Below are positions 21,201 through 30,999 of a DNA stretch of 64,000 bases, in pieces. Made by a program: the position numbers and the translations under genes. The stretch is from Bryopsis sp. KO-2023 (lineage: Eukaryota > Chlorophyta > Ulvophyceae > Bryopsidales > Bryopsidaceae): contig BSYQ01000001.1 in NCBI GenBank assembly GCA_030272585.1, positions 3,658,001 to 3,722,000 of the forward strand, given 5' to 3'. Position 1 is the first letter of the stretch, and every line of letters begins with the position of its first letter. The notes below the pieces were generated by a model, which saw only the letters and a program-made list of their open reading frames with translations, was not told where the DNA came from and searched no databases.

Positions 21201-22422
21201 CATTTATTGAACATCCATTATTTACTTCCCGTAAATTCAATAGGTACATCGGCAGGCCCTTGCGAGCTGCCCGAGCTACCTCATGTGCAGACATGAGGTC
21301 CAAATCTGCTGTACTGCAATCTTCCAATCTGCCCGTTTGCATTCTAAGTTTAACGACTCTACCCTGAGGCCCCTGCAAAGCCACTATCTTTTCCTGCCAA
21401 TCTATGGTGGGGTTATGTTTGATCAACCAAGACATACCCAGCACCAGGTCATATCTGCCCAGTGTTACTGCATACATCTTTTCTTCAGACACAAACCTCC
21501 CCATCTTGACACTGGCCTGCAGTTCTTTTTCTACCTTTTCCGAAGTCCTGCCATCTGCCAACTGAACTTCAGAAACTGCCTCAGAGTGTTGTGTCTGTAT
21601 GCTGTTTTCCTGCAACCAATCTTTCGAAACAAAATTGTCGGTTGCACCACTATCTATCAAAATTCTAGCAAAACAATCTGCCACAAACCCTGTGGTCTTC
21701 AACATTCCCTGAGTCCCCCCATGGACTCCTCTCAACTTCAAAAGTGGGGGTTCATCCAAGCTATATCCTTTAAAGCAAACTTCATTAGGTCTGCCCAGCC
21801 CAGATTCCTCTCTCACTGAAAACAGGTCTGCGGTGTCTGCCCTCAGATCACCAGCAGCACCAACATGCACTGAAAAATCATGCAGGTCAGGTGTGGCCCC
21901 GCCTGGCCCTGCACCTACTGCCTCTGAGAATTGAGTAGTTGTGGCTACCGTAGGCACATCAACCCCCTCAATCTCACTCCATGACCCTGCAGGTGTCAGT
22001 GCCTCCTGCACTACACCTTCAGAATCCTTCTCTGAAACATCTGCAGATGCTGCGACTCCGCGCCCAGCATCTACCATTGCACTCTTCAAACAAACTGCAA
22101 GCCTCCCCAACTTTGGCAGACCACTTGCAGTACTGCTCACCTTCTCCCTAAGGCCTCCAGAATTCCCTGCACCGGTGTCCCTGCCTGGACCACCACCTGC
22201 AGAAATTCCATCCATGAATCTTACACACTTCTCCTCGGTTACGGCTACACACGGCTCATCAACCTTAGAATGGACTCCACGCCCATAGGCTACCCTCCCC
22301 TGAGGTAACACCTTGTGTGGGTGGCTACGCCGACCTTCCCACACTCCACTTCTGTCCTCCTGCTTCTCTTCTCCACGGCTGGCAGTCTCTCCAGACTCCA
22401 GCCTGCTCAGTTTTCCTGACAA
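18259..22422 (-). CDS. pol: Retrotransposon Pol: protease, reverse transcriptase, RNase H, integrase, chromodomain (left copy)
   Basis: 1387-codon frame with no ATG at its 5' end (it opens TTG TCA GGA). It overlaps the last 16 nt of gag in the -1 frame, so expression by -1 frameshifting is likely. Domains in order: aspartic protease (LIDSGATDNFV, about residue 255), RT (YPIPRIEELLDQI; IVYLDDILIFS with catalytic YLDD near 620), RNase H (FEVITDASDYAIGAVL near 770), integrase HHCC zinc finger (about 980-1025), DDE core (DFVGPL, SDRDSRF, HPETDGQTERA, about 1040-1140) and a C-terminal chromodomain (YLVDRIL to YLVRWQGYDQSEDTWEP, about 1330-1385). The chromodomain places it among the chromoviruses, which target modified histones. 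No inactivating change is visible. Confidence 0.95.
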   Translation of the reverse strand: MSGKLSRLESGETASRGEEKQEDRSGVWEGRRSHPHKVLPQGRVAYGRGVHSKVDEPCVAVTEEKCVRFMDGISAGGGPGRDTGAGNSGGLREKVSSTASGLPKLGRLAVCLKSAMVDAGRGVAASADVSEKDSEGVVQEALTPAGSWSEIEGVDVPTVATTTQFSEAVGAGPGGATPDLHDFSVHVGAAGDLRADTADLFSVREESGLGRPNEVCFKGYSLDEPPLLKLRGVHGGTQGMLKTTGFVADCFARILIDSGATDNFVSKDWLQENSIQTQHSEAVSEVQLADGRTSEKVEKELQASVKMGRFVSEEKMYAVTLGRYDLVLGMSWLIKHNPTIDWQEKIVALQGPQGRVVKLRMQTGRLEDCSTADLDLMSAHEVARAARKGLPMYLLNLREVNNGCSINGLESTDAVRGSEPETLSEEQKEAVELEKQIRKEFQDLFKEELPQELPPDRGVNHKIELVEGAEPVKKGLYRASFAEREELKKQLAELLKQGFIRPSKSPWGSPILFVPKKNGKLRMCVDFRALNKLTVKNRYPIPRIEELLDQIQGARCFSKIDLCAGYHQVRLDPADCEKTAFRTRYGLYEYIVLPFGLTNAPATFMNTMNHVLHDFLDTFCIVYLDDILIFSKSWAEHKVHLKKVMQRLREQKLYASASKCEICREQVEFLGHELSAAGVQVLQSKVQVIRDWPPLTSVKDLRSFLGLANYYRRFIKDFSARAKPLTALLKKEAVWKWTEAEAAAMQDVKEALMSAPVLLVPDPSLRFEVITDASDYAIGAVLTQDQGQGQQPVAYESRKLQPAELNYATHEKELLAVVHALKVWRHYLDAQEFTVHTDHAPLKFLHTQPHLSQRQARWMETLQSFKFEIKYRPGRDNVVADALSRATHQAEEHGPQLNARIRLTADREFQQAVLAAYKKDPLCWQLIGAPSRPPHVKWDGLKLWRHVGHSWKWWIPEADGLREKILHACHESALAGHLGRRKTLHRVQQYYFWPLISGSVQKYVRNCIPCQRNKASTQKPLGKLQPLPIPDGRWTSVSLDFVGPLPRTQKGSDYLLVVVDRFTKMIRLIPTKQTVTAAGVADLFFQHVVRFFGLPQEIVSDRDSRFTSNFWRALWKKAGTRLAMSSSYHPETDGQTERANRTVQEILRSYVEPAGTDWDMHLDAAEFAYNSSINATTGFSPFYLMNGQQPRTPASAVAATACPAVDDWWSTWQTALQTCRRNIASAQARQRQGADENRRGGGFQPGDKVFLATKDLPLPQVLSRKLTAKYCGPFVVLKRLSEVAVRLRLPGHWKIHNTFHVSKLKPAFEDQEGSFPDREAPRWQPEPEMVAGQEEYLVDRILADRTVRGKKQYLVRWQGYDQSEDTWEPARNLRNAPDKLREFEIRS

Positions 22423-23576
22423 TCAACAGCAAAATGGCCCAACTTGTCGCAGTTGTAGCATCGCACATTTGCTGCAGCGCGACCTGCGTCCATTCTGCTT
22501 CTGCCTGCTGACGAACTTTCTCCAGACTTTCGCCTCTGTCTGCGAGGACTGCCACTGCGTCCCCTGCTCTTGCTGCGACTTGCGTCACGGCGTTTGCCGT
22601 CGTCAAAACCCACACGGTTTCGCTGGAGGCCATCAACCTCCATGCGGTCACCTGATTGGGGAATATAACGCGGTGTCTGCCGATCGTCAAATCTGCCACG
22701 GTTGAAACTCTGAGACCTGCCTCTGCTCTGCGAGCGTCCTCTGCTCTGTGAGCGTCCTCTGCTCTGGGATCGTCCCCTGCTTTGGGACCTGTCCCTGCGT
22801 GAACTTTCACGCCTGCCTCTGGGACTGCGGCCTCTGCGTCCTTCTCTGCGGTATATCTCTAGAGGTCCTTCCCATGTAGCGGCAAGTGCTATTGCACGCT
22901 CCAAATCTGCAGGATCTTCCATTTCAACCTTAGTGCGCAAACGATCATTCAGACCTTCTATGAAACGAAACAGCTGCTCCCCAGCATTGCTGTCGTTGAT
23001 CTGCAACATGAGCCTGCGAAAATCGTGCACATATTCTGCGACAGACATTCGACCCTGCTTCAGGCGTGACCATTCACGTCTGAAGTCCTTGTTCTCGTTG
23101 GTCTTGCCGAACTGCCGTCTGAGATCTGCGACTAGTGCGGTCAGATCTGTAGGCAAAGCCCTCTGGCCTGCCATTGCCTCTTCGTAACGACTTCTCCACC
23201 ATGTTCCTGCAGCACCTCTTAAACAGCCTGCAGCCACCAAAACCTGCTGTTCCCTGTCTCTGGTTGCAGTCAGATCATAATATGTCTGCAACTGAACCTG
23301 CCACTCGTTCAGAGGAACATCCTGTGGATCACCATACCAGGAGTCAGGGCCTTTTGCCCTTGCTTTACCCAGAGCTGCCGGCGGATGCTGCTCGGCCAAC
23401 CTAGTCCGTACTGCGTGCCGGACTGCATCGTCCATCTGCGCGTTGACATTAGCGGCGACCTGCCTCAGGTGCAGGATCTCTTCCTGCATCTCTGCCATGC
23501 CCCGCCTCAGACCCTGAAGATCGAACGGATCTGGGGCTGGCGTTCCCATCTGCGGGTGCTCGTCTGTGCCTGACAT
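22407..23576 (-). CDS. gag: Retrotransposon Gag with SR repeats and CCHC zinc knuckle (left copy)
   Basis: 389 residues from the first ATG in frame (MSGTDEHPQM); the frame is open upstream to 23675. The middle contains the conserved retrotransposon Gag fold region (WYGDPQDVPLNEWQVQL, FRREWSRLKQGRMSVAEYV, FIEGLNDRLR). It is followed by a basic RS-rich tract with five RSQSRG-type repeats. The C-terminus has one zinc knuckle, C373-x2-C376-x4-H381-x4-C386, just before the stop. Gag packages the element RNA. The SR repeat tract resembles splicing-factor RS domains and is unusual in length for Gag. Confidence 0.92.
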   Translation of the reverse strand: MSGTDEHPQMGTPAPDPFDLQGLRRGMAEMQEEILHLRQVAANVNAQMDDAVRHAVRTRLAEQHPPAALGKARAKGPDSWYGDPQDVPLNEWQVQLQTYYDLTATRDREQQVLVAAGCLRGAAGTWWRSRYEEAMAGQRALPTDLTALVADLRRQFGKTNENKDFRREWSRLKQGRMSVAEYVHDFRRLMLQINDSNAGEQLFRFIEGLNDRLRTKVEMEDPADLERAIALAATWEGPLEIYRREGRRGRSPRGRRESSRRDRSQSRGRSQSRGRSQSRGRSQSRGRSQSFNRGRFDDRQTPRYIPQSGDRMEVDGLQRNRVGFDDGKRRDASRSKSRGRSGSPRRQRRKSGESSSAGRSRMDAGRAAANVRCYNCDKLGHFAVDCQEN

Positions 23577-23934
23577 TCCTCCTGTTCCGCTCACGCCTTT
23601 CCTGCGTTGCCCTCTGCGATCTGTAGATCGGACACTGAGGGTCAGAACAGTCGTAGTATCTGATAATATTACCACTGCGTTCTGCCTTCCTGTGGCCGTG
23701 AGGAGGCGCTCTGAGAGGAGGTGGAGGTACCACTGCCAATGGGTGTCTCACCGGACCCAAAACCTGCACTGGTCTGGGTAACCTGAAAGGGGCTGAAACC
23801 CAGTCCCCTGAGAAAGTAAACAGATCAGGTGGCAGGTTTCCCTGAAACTCTGCCTCACACTGGATAACAGTCTCTACGTCTGATTCTGCTTCACTTCCAC
23901 TACTCTCCACTGTCACAGGTTTCCCAAAACTCAT
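23449..23934 (-). CDS. Retrotransposon leader ORF overlapping gag (left copy)
   Basis: 161 residues beginning MSFGKPVTVESSGSEAESD, in a different frame from gag and overlapping its first 128 nt. The region has acidic and Pro-rich parts (VVPPPPLRAPP) and a CxxxxC pair (CSDPQC) followed by an Arg-rich helix (ERRERNRRN). The last third is out of the frame in which gag is conserved. It may be the true N-terminus of Gag, separated by a +1 shift (natural or mutational), or a separate leader protein. Both element copies share the arrangement. Confidence 0.55.
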   Translation of the reverse strand: MSFGKPVTVESSGSEAESDVETVIQCEAEFQGNLPPDLFTFSGDWVSAPFRLPRPVQVLGPVRHPLAVVPPPPLRAPPHGHRKAERSGNIIRYYDCSDPQCPIYRSQRATQERRERNRRNVRHRRAPADGNASPRSVRSSGSEAGHGRDAGRDPAPEAGRR

Positions 23935-24327
23935 GCAGCACACTTCTGCAGAAAGTTCTACAACACCGGCTAATTCCGACTAACCAAGAAGCCTTGCGCA
24001 AAACCTACGTCTTCTAGATCTGCGCCGCCGCGCCTACTCTGATTAACCTAGAAAACTTGCGCAAACCTGCGTCTTCTAGACCCTGCGCCGCTGCGCCTAG
24101 TCAAACCTGCACTCAGGCAGTACTGCGATTTCGATCTTTTAGAAAGCTGCGCCTGCCTGCGCCAAACCTTTCTGGGATCTCTCTGAAAGCTGCGCCTATC
24201 TGCGCTGAACCTTTCTGCGACCTCTCCTTTGAAAGCTGCGCCTGCCTGCGCTACCTTTCACCAGAACTTCGTTCTCCCCTTTGCTTCCTCCTGAAGCCTT
24301 TCGGGAACGCTGCGATCTTGTCGCCAG

Positions 24328-24345
24328 CCCTGAGCTCCGAAACCA
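24328..24345 (-). other. Putative primer-binding site, left element
   Basis: On the minus strand, one base after the end of the 5' LTR, the sequence TGGTTTCGGAGCTCAGGG begins. TGG followed by a tRNA 3'-arm-like complement is the expected form. The cognate tRNA would end GCTCCGAAACCA and is not identified here. The right element has the same sequence at 32905-32922. Confidence 0.55.
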
Positions 24346-24346
24346 A

Positions 24347-24809
24347 TGTAAAGACTGCGCTGTAGACTGCGACTCTGAAGCAGTCTGCCAGCCTGAAACA
24401 ACAGCCTAGAAGGCTGCAACAAGTTCTGACACGAGAGAGCGGGAGAGAGAGAGTGTTCAACCCCAAAATCGAGTTACAAGAATACCCTGAGGTGCTGCCC
24501 AAATACCCTAGGCTGCACCTCTGATCCAAACTGATCGTTCAAGGTCCTATCCATCAACATGACCTGACAGTCTGCCTCAGTGTCAGGTCCCCTGTCTGAA
24601 ACCTTCTGAGCTGCCAGCCCTGCAGAAAAGCGTCTGCTGAGCTGTCAGCCCCCATTCACAGATCTAAGGGTTCCGCCCTGCTGCAGCAAACCGGCTGCAG
24701 CATTGCTGGTTCCCTAGAACTGCAGGCCTGTCAGTTCCCCTGAACTGCAGGTCTGCCAGTTCCCTGAACTGAGGATCTGACAGTTCCCCTGAACTGTAGA
24801 ATCCTTACA
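24347..24809 (-). repeat. LTR 2, shared by both elements
   Basis: 463 bp. It serves as 5' LTR of the left element and 3' LTR of the right element. No target duplication is present on either side of it, consistent with tandem formation by recombination rather than two insertions. Confidence 0.95.
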
Positions 24810-25536
24810 TTCCTCCCCATCTAGTTGGCAGTAGTCCCTTACTGCCCCAAAAGATTATAATAACAACCTTTGCCCCTTTTTGGATGTCAACTTTTTTTTT
24901 AACTTCTCTGCCACAGAAACTGGGTTTCGAAAGGGGTTATGTTATATAAGGAAGTCAAAGCAGTTCTGCAAGAACACTGTATTCAGGAAATTGTCCTAAT
25001 GCAACAGAAACCCAAAATACCCTGAAAAATCAATTGGTAACACCCTTGCTGGAAAATTACAACCTGAAGTGTTTGTTTCTGCCACCATCTTGCACTACCC
25101 AGGAAATCCAGAAAAACTACCTTATAAAAAGTTCAAAGCAACAAGGAAATCATAGACAGTTTAATTCTGCCTTCCCTAGAAGATTTTCCTACAGCTCACA
25201 AGGTCAGCTGAGACACCAAAACTTCTTGGCAAACAAAAACCCCCTTTTCCTGCAGAATACCTGAGTCACCTGATTACCCAATCCATTGCAACTCTGTATA
25301 ATAAAAACCCATTTGACTGGACTTCCCTCAAAGGTCACCATGCAATTCTTTACTCTCCCTTTGGCTAATTCATTAACTCTTATTTCAGATTGCAAATATG
25401 GAATTCTCTAGCAATAACATCTTACCCCTGCTGGACTTGCAATGTATCAACAGGTGAACCATTTTCATAACCAAAACAGGTTGCAAACTTCAGAGTTTTC
25501 ATCTCAACCTGATCAGAAACTGCAAAAAGATCCTTG

Positions 25537-25692
25537 TCCACCTCCAACACACTGATCACCAGAAACTGGACAGCCCTAAGGGTTTAACCCTGCCTGAAAA
25601 ATTCCACTTCCAACACACTGATCACCAGAAACTGGACAGCCCTTGAAAAATTCCACTTCCAACACACTGATCACCAGAAACTGGACAGCCCC
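25537..25692 (-). repeat. Triple tandem repeat in the 3' region of the right element
   Basis: Same three-unit array as in the left element (16961-17116), offset by 8576 bp. Confidence 0.8.
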
Positions 25693-25778
25693 AAATCACC
25701 AACTCTTTCACTGCACCCCCTGAGCAAACCACATTCAATCATCCACTCCCATGGTCACACCTCCTGTCGATTCCTGCC

Positions 25779-26645
25779 TCAGGTCGCCGGACGTTTCAAG
25801 CCCCTCTTTGGCGCAAGCGCGGGCACACTCCAGCGGATCTCTCGAAGTGGCACGCAGTCACGATTGGTTCGTCCCGGGGAGGCTGGCTGCGTTGGCAGGG
25901 GTGGACTGATGACCGCAATCCGCAAGGACGTCAGCACCCTCGGCGCCATGACCGTGTGCTCCCGCAGCTGGCACAGCCCGCACTCTTTCGTCGCATCCAC
26001 CGAGACCCCCTTTCGCGTTTCGCTGAGTCGTCCAACCACCTCCAAGCTCCCGTCTGGGTTCGTTCTCTCCACCGTTACGTCTGGCGCGTACCAGAGTCTC
26101 TGGACACAGAGGTCCCTGCAGCATACCCTGTGCTTCCCACATGGAAGCTCCCGAACTGGTGCCCCAAGAGACCTCGCCGTCTTGAAGCAAAGCGAACAGC
26201 CACGTCCCGTTTCTTTCAGCGCCGTCTCCATCTCACTCTTTTGGTCTGCTGCAGGTTTTTCTGGTTCAGGGAGCCCTGTGTCCAGGAAGCCGAAGGACAA
26301 CTCCTCTTCGGAATCCAACCGCGTTACCGGCATTTTCTTCGCCCACTCTCGCCACGCTTTCAGCTCACTCTCGGCAGCACTCAGAGACCCTTGCAGCTTC
26401 CACTTTTCCTGCTCCACCTTTTGACACTTGCTCCTCAGCCTTTCCAACTCCGCAACGTCGACTGCCCTCTTCCGCAGGACCTGCACAGCCTCCTCAAACG
26501 CCACAACCTCATCTGCCCCCTTGATCACGTCGGCTTTCTCCACCGCTGCCGCAGGGATAACCACAGGGGCAGCCTCTGCTGGTTCACTGCTGCTGGCGGG
26601 GGTTGAGACGATAAGGGCGGCCTGGTTTGCTGGTTGCTGATCCAT
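25779..26645 (-). CDS. Retrotransposon fourth ORF, coiled coil plus RING-like finger (right copy)
   Basis: Translation identical to the left copy (288 residues). The extra T in the adjacent poly-T run (poly-A in the coding sense) shifts the frame upstream of the ATG. In the left copy an upstream open extension to 18180 exists and here it does not. This argues that the ATG at 26645 is the real start. Confidence 0.75.
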   Translation of the reverse strand: MDQQPANQAALIVSTPASSSEPAEAAPVVIPAAAVEKADVIKGADEVVAFEEAVQVLRKRAVDVAELERLRSKCQKVEQEKWKLQGSLSAAESELKAWREWAKKMPVTRLDSEEELSFGFLDTGLPEPEKPAADQKSEMETALKETGRGCSLCFKTARSLGAPVRELPCGKHRVCCRDLCVQRLWYAPDVTVERTNPDGSLEVVGRLSETRKGVSVDATKECGLCQLREHTVMAPRVLTSLRIAVISPPLPTQPASPGRTNRDCVPLREIRWSVPALAPKRGLKRPAT

Positions 26646-26835
26646 GTTGATTCCTTTTTTTTTTTTTTTTCCTTTTCCGAACGATAGGCTCCTCTTTCTC
26701 TCTTCTTGCTCTGCGCACGTAACTTGCTAGACAGTTTCCGACTCCAGTATACTGCACACCTATTTCTGTTTCTGTCAGGGGTTGCTTCAGTCTGTCAGAG
26801 ACATCAACCTGTCACCTCTGCTTGATCTAGTCCTT

Positions 26836-29800
26836 TCAGCTTCTTATCTCAAACTCACGTAACTTGTCCGGTGCGTTTCGCAAGTTTCTGGCAGGTTCCC
26901 AGGTGTCCTCCGATTGATCATAACCCTGCCACCTGACAAGGTACTGCTTCTTGCCCCTGACAGTCCTATCTGCCAGAATCCTGTCAACCAGATACTCCTC
27001 TTGGCCTGCCACCATCTCAGGCTCAGGTTGCCACCTGGGTGCCTCCCTGTCAGGAAAGCTGCCCTCCTGATCTTCGAAAGCAGGTTTCAGCTTGGACACA
27101 TGGAAGGTGTTATGAATTTTCCAATGACCTGGCAGCCTCAGCCTGACTGCAACTTCAGATAACCTCTTCAGAACTACAAAAGGTCCACAGTATTTTGCAG
27201 TCAATTTCCTGCTCAACACCTGTGGTAGGGGTAAGTCCTTTGTGGCGAGAAAAACTTTGTCGCCCGGCTGAAAGCCCCCTCCCCTTCTGTTTTCGTCCGC
27301 CCCCTGGCGTTGACGTGCCTGAGCAGAAGCAATGTTCCTTCGGCAGGTTTGCAATGCAGTCTGCCAAGTAGACCACCAATCATCCACTGCAGGGCAAGCT
27401 GTAGCAGCTACAGCACTTGCAGGAGTCCTGGGTTGCTGTCCATTCATCAAATAGAAGGGAGAAAACCCAGTTGTAGCATTTATGCTGGAATTGTATGCAA
27501 ATTCTGCAGCATCCAAATGCATATCCCAGTCTGTGCCTGCAGGTTCCACATAACTGCGCAGAATTTCCTGCACTGTTCTGTTAGCTCGCTCAGTCTGACC
27601 ATCTGTCTCAGGATGATAACTGCTAGACATTGCTAACCGAGTGCCTGCCTTCTTCCAAAGAGCCCTCCAAAAATTGCTAGTGAAACGACTATCCCGATCA
27701 GAAACAATTTCTTGAGGCAATCCAAAGAAACGAACCACATGTTGGAAAAACAAATCTGCTACCCCTGCAGCAGTAACTGTCTGCTTTGTTGGAATGAGTC
27801 TGATCATTTTTGTGAATCGATCCACAACCACTAGCAAATAATCTGACCCCTTCTGAGTCCTTGGCAAAGGTCCAACAAAGTCCAATGAAACACTAGTCCA
27901 CCTGCCATCTGGAATTGGCAAGGGCTGCAGCTTACCCAAAGGCTTCTGAGTAGAGGCCTTGTTTCGTTGGCAGGGAATGCAATTCCTCACATACTTCTGC
28001 ACAGATCCTGAAATGAGTGGCCAGAAGTAATACTGCTGAACCCTGTGCAGGGTCTTCCTCCTGCCCAGATGTCCTGCCAATGCAGACTCATGGCAAGCAT
28101 GCAGTATCTTTTCCCTGAGCCCATCTGCTTCAGGTATCCACCATTTCCAGGAATGACCAACATGCCTCCAAAGTTTCAGACCATCCCATTTCACATGTGG
28201 AGGTCTGGAAGGTGCTCCAATCAGCTGCCAACACAATGGATCCTTCTTGTAAGCTGCCAGCACTGCCTGCTGAAATTCCCGATCTGCTGTCAACCTTATC
28301 CTTGCATTCAGCTGAGGACCATGTTCCTCTGCCTGATGTGTGGCCCTGCTCAACGCATCTGCCACCACATTGTCTCTGCCTGGCCGGTACTTGATCTCGA
28401 ACTTGAAGGATTGCAGGGTTTCCATCCATCTTGCCTGCCTCTGCGACAGATGAGGCTGGGTGTGCAAAAATTTTAGAGGTGCATGATCGGTGTGCACGGT
28501 GAACTCCTGAGCATCCAAGTAGTGCCTCCACACTTTCAGAGCATGCACCACAGCCAACAGCTCCTTTTCATGAGTCGCATAGTTGAGCTCTGCCGGTTGC
28601 AGTTTCCTGCTTTCATATGCCACTGGTTGCTGACCCTGCCCCTGGTCCTGTGTTAGGACTGCTCCAATAGCATAGTCTGAGGCATCTGTGATCACCTCGA
28701 ATCTCAGACTTGGGTCAGGCACCAAAAGCACTGGTGCAGACATTAACGCCTCCTTGACATCCTGCATTGCTGCAGCTTCTGCCTCAGTCCATTTCCACAC
28801 TGCCTCCTTTTTCAATAGAGCAGTGAGTGGTTTGGCTCTTGCAGAAAAATCCTTGATGAATCTTCTGTAATAGTTTGCCAATCCCAGAAATGACCTGAGA
28901 TCCTTCACTGAAGTCAAAGGTGGCCAGTCCCTGATGACCTGCACCTTACTCTGCAACACCTGTACTCCTGCAGCACTCAACTCATGCCCCAGAAACTCAA
29001 CTTGCTCCCTGCAGATTTCACATTTGGAAGCTGAAGCATATAATTTCTGCTCCCTCAATCTCTGCATCACCTTTTTCAAGTGAACCTTGTGTTCTGCCCA
29101 ACTCTTGCTAAAAATCAAGATGTCATCTAAGTAAACGATGCAGAAGGTATCCAGAAAATCATGTAACACATGATTCATTGTGTTCATGAAGGTGGCAGGA
29201 GCATTTGTCAGCCCAAAAGGAAGAACAATGTACTCGTAGAGGCCATACCTGGTGCGGAAGGCCGTTTTCTCACAGTCTGCAGGGTCCAACCGCACCTGAT
29301 GGTAGCCTGCGCAGAGATCAATTTTGCTGAAGCAGCGAGCTCCCTGAATCTGATCCAGCAATTCCTCTATCCTTGGGATAGGGTACCTGTTCTTCACCGT
29401 TAGTTTGTTAAGTGCCCGAAAGTCTACGCACATCCTAAGCTTTCCGTTCTTCTTAGGAACAAACAAAATTGGTGAACCCCAGGGTGACTTGCTAGGTCTG
29501 ATAAAACCCTGCTTCAGTAACTCTGCCAACTGCTTCTTCAATTCTTCTCTTTCTGCAAAACTGGCTCTATAAAGCCCCTTTTTCACTGGTTCTGCCCCTT
29601 CTACCAATTCAATCTTGTGGTTCACACCCCTGTCAGGAGGCAATTCCTGCGGCAGTTCCTCTTTAAACAAATCCTGAAACTCCTTTCTGATCTGTTTTTC
29701 TAGCTCAACTGCCTCTTTCTGTTCCTCTGACAAGGTTTCTGGTTCACTGCCTCTCACTGCATCAGTACTTTCCAAACCATTTATTGAACATCCATTATTT

Positions 29801-30999
29801 ACTTCCCGTAAATTCAATAGGTACATCGGCAGGCCCTTGCGAGCTGCCCGAGCTACCTCATGTGCAGACATGAGGTCCAAATCTGCTGTACTGCAATCTT
29901 CCAATCTGCCCGTTTGCATTCTAAGTTTAACGACTCTACCCTGAGGCCCCTGCAAAGCCACTATCTTTTCCTGCCAATCTATGGTGGGGTTATGTTTGAT
30001 CAACCAAGACATACCCAGCACCAGGTCATATCTGCCCAGTGTTACTGCATACATCTTTTCTTCAGACACAAACCTCCCCATCTTGACACTGGCCTGCAGT
30101 TCTTTTTCTACCTTTTCCGAAGTCCTGCCATCTGCCAACTGAACTTCAGAAACTGCCTCAGAGTGTTGTGTCTGTATGCTGTTTTCCTGCAACCAATCTT
30201 TCGAAACAAAATTGTCGGTTGCACCACTATCTATCAAAATTCTAGCAAAACAATCTGCCACAAACCCTGTGGTCTTCAACATTCCCTGAGTCCCCCCATG
30301 GACTCCTCTCAACTTCAAAAGTGGGGGTTCATCCAAGCTATATCCTTTAAAGCAAACTTCATTAGGTCTGCCCAGCCCAGATTCCTCTCTCACTGAAAAC
30401 AGGTCTGCGGTGTCTGCCCTCAGATCACCAGCAGCACCAACATGCACTGAAAAATCATGCAGGTCAGGTGTGGCCCCGCCTGGCCCTGCACCTACTGCCT
30501 CTGAGAATTGAGTAGTTGTGGCTACCGTAGGCACATCAACCCCCTCAATCTCACTCCATGACCCTGCAGGTGTCAGTGCCTCCTGCACTACACCTTCAGA
30601 ATCCTTCTCTGAAACATCTGCAGATGCTGCGACTCCGCGCCCAGCATCTACCATTGCACTCTTCAAACAAACTGCAAGCCTCCCCAACTTTGGCAGACCA
30701 CTTGCAGTACTGCTCACCTTCTCCCTAAGGCCTCCAGAATTCCCTGCACCGGTGTCCCTGCCTGGACCACCACCTGCAGAAATTCCATCCATGAATCTTA
30801 CACACTTCTCCTCGGTTACGGCTACACACGGCTCATCAACCTTAGAATGGACTCCACGCCCATAGGCTACCCTCCCCTGAGGTAACACCTTGTGTGGGTG
30901 GCTACGCCGACCTTCCCACACTCCACTTCTGTCCTCCTGCTTCTCTTCTCCACGGCTGGCAGTCTCTCCAGACTCCAGCCTGCTCAGTTTTCCTGACAA
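26836..30999 (-). CDS. pol: Retrotransposon Pol (right copy)
   Basis: Identical 1387-codon frame to the left copy, with all catalytic motifs intact: protease DSGA, RT YLDD, integrase HHCC and DDE, and chromodomain. It overlaps gag by 16 nt in the -1 frame, around GGAAAACTGA. Confidence 0.95.
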   Translation of the reverse strand: MSGKLSRLESGETASRGEEKQEDRSGVWEGRRSHPHKVLPQGRVAYGRGVHSKVDEPCVAVTEEKCVRFMDGISAGGGPGRDTGAGNSGGLREKVSSTASGLPKLGRLAVCLKSAMVDAGRGVAASADVSEKDSEGVVQEALTPAGSWSEIEGVDVPTVATTTQFSEAVGAGPGGATPDLHDFSVHVGAAGDLRADTADLFSVREESGLGRPNEVCFKGYSLDEPPLLKLRGVHGGTQGMLKTTGFVADCFARILIDSGATDNFVSKDWLQENSIQTQHSEAVSEVQLADGRTSEKVEKELQASVKMGRFVSEEKMYAVTLGRYDLVLGMSWLIKHNPTIDWQEKIVALQGPQGRVVKLRMQTGRLEDCSTADLDLMSAHEVARAARKGLPMYLLNLREVNNGCSINGLESTDAVRGSEPETLSEEQKEAVELEKQIRKEFQDLFKEELPQELPPDRGVNHKIELVEGAEPVKKGLYRASFAEREELKKQLAELLKQGFIRPSKSPWGSPILFVPKKNGKLRMCVDFRALNKLTVKNRYPIPRIEELLDQIQGARCFSKIDLCAGYHQVRLDPADCEKTAFRTRYGLYEYIVLPFGLTNAPATFMNTMNHVLHDFLDTFCIVYLDDILIFSKSWAEHKVHLKKVMQRLREQKLYASASKCEICREQVEFLGHELSAAGVQVLQSKVQVIRDWPPLTSVKDLRSFLGLANYYRRFIKDFSARAKPLTALLKKEAVWKWTEAEAAAMQDVKEALMSAPVLLVPDPSLRFEVITDASDYAIGAVLTQDQGQGQQPVAYESRKLQPAELNYATHEKELLAVVHALKVWRHYLDAQEFTVHTDHAPLKFLHTQPHLSQRQARWMETLQSFKFEIKYRPGRDNVVADALSRATHQAEEHGPQLNARIRLTADREFQQAVLAAYKKDPLCWQLIGAPSRPPHVKWDGLKLWRHVGHSWKWWIPEADGLREKILHACHESALAGHLGRRKTLHRVQQYYFWPLISGSVQKYVRNCIPCQRNKASTQKPLGKLQPLPIPDGRWTSVSLDFVGPLPRTQKGSDYLLVVVDRFTKMIRLIPTKQTVTAAGVADLFFQHVVRFFGLPQEIVSDRDSRFTSNFWRALWKKAGTRLAMSSSYHPETDGQTERANRTVQEILRSYVEPAGTDWDMHLDAAEFAYNSSINATTGFSPFYLMNGQQPRTPASAVAATACPAVDDWWSTWQTALQTCRRNIASAQARQRQGADENRRGGGFQPGDKVFLATKDLPLPQVLSRKLTAKYCGPFVVLKRLSEVAVRLRLPGHWKIHNTFHVSKLKPAFEDQEGSFPDREAPRWQPEPEMVAGQEEYLVDRILADRTVRGKKQYLVRWQGYDQSEDTWEPARNLRNAPDKLREFEIRS

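Noticed and set aside
21283-21819. Plus-strand ORF of 178 aa within pol (also 29860-30396)
   Set aside because: Shadow of pol on the opposite strand.
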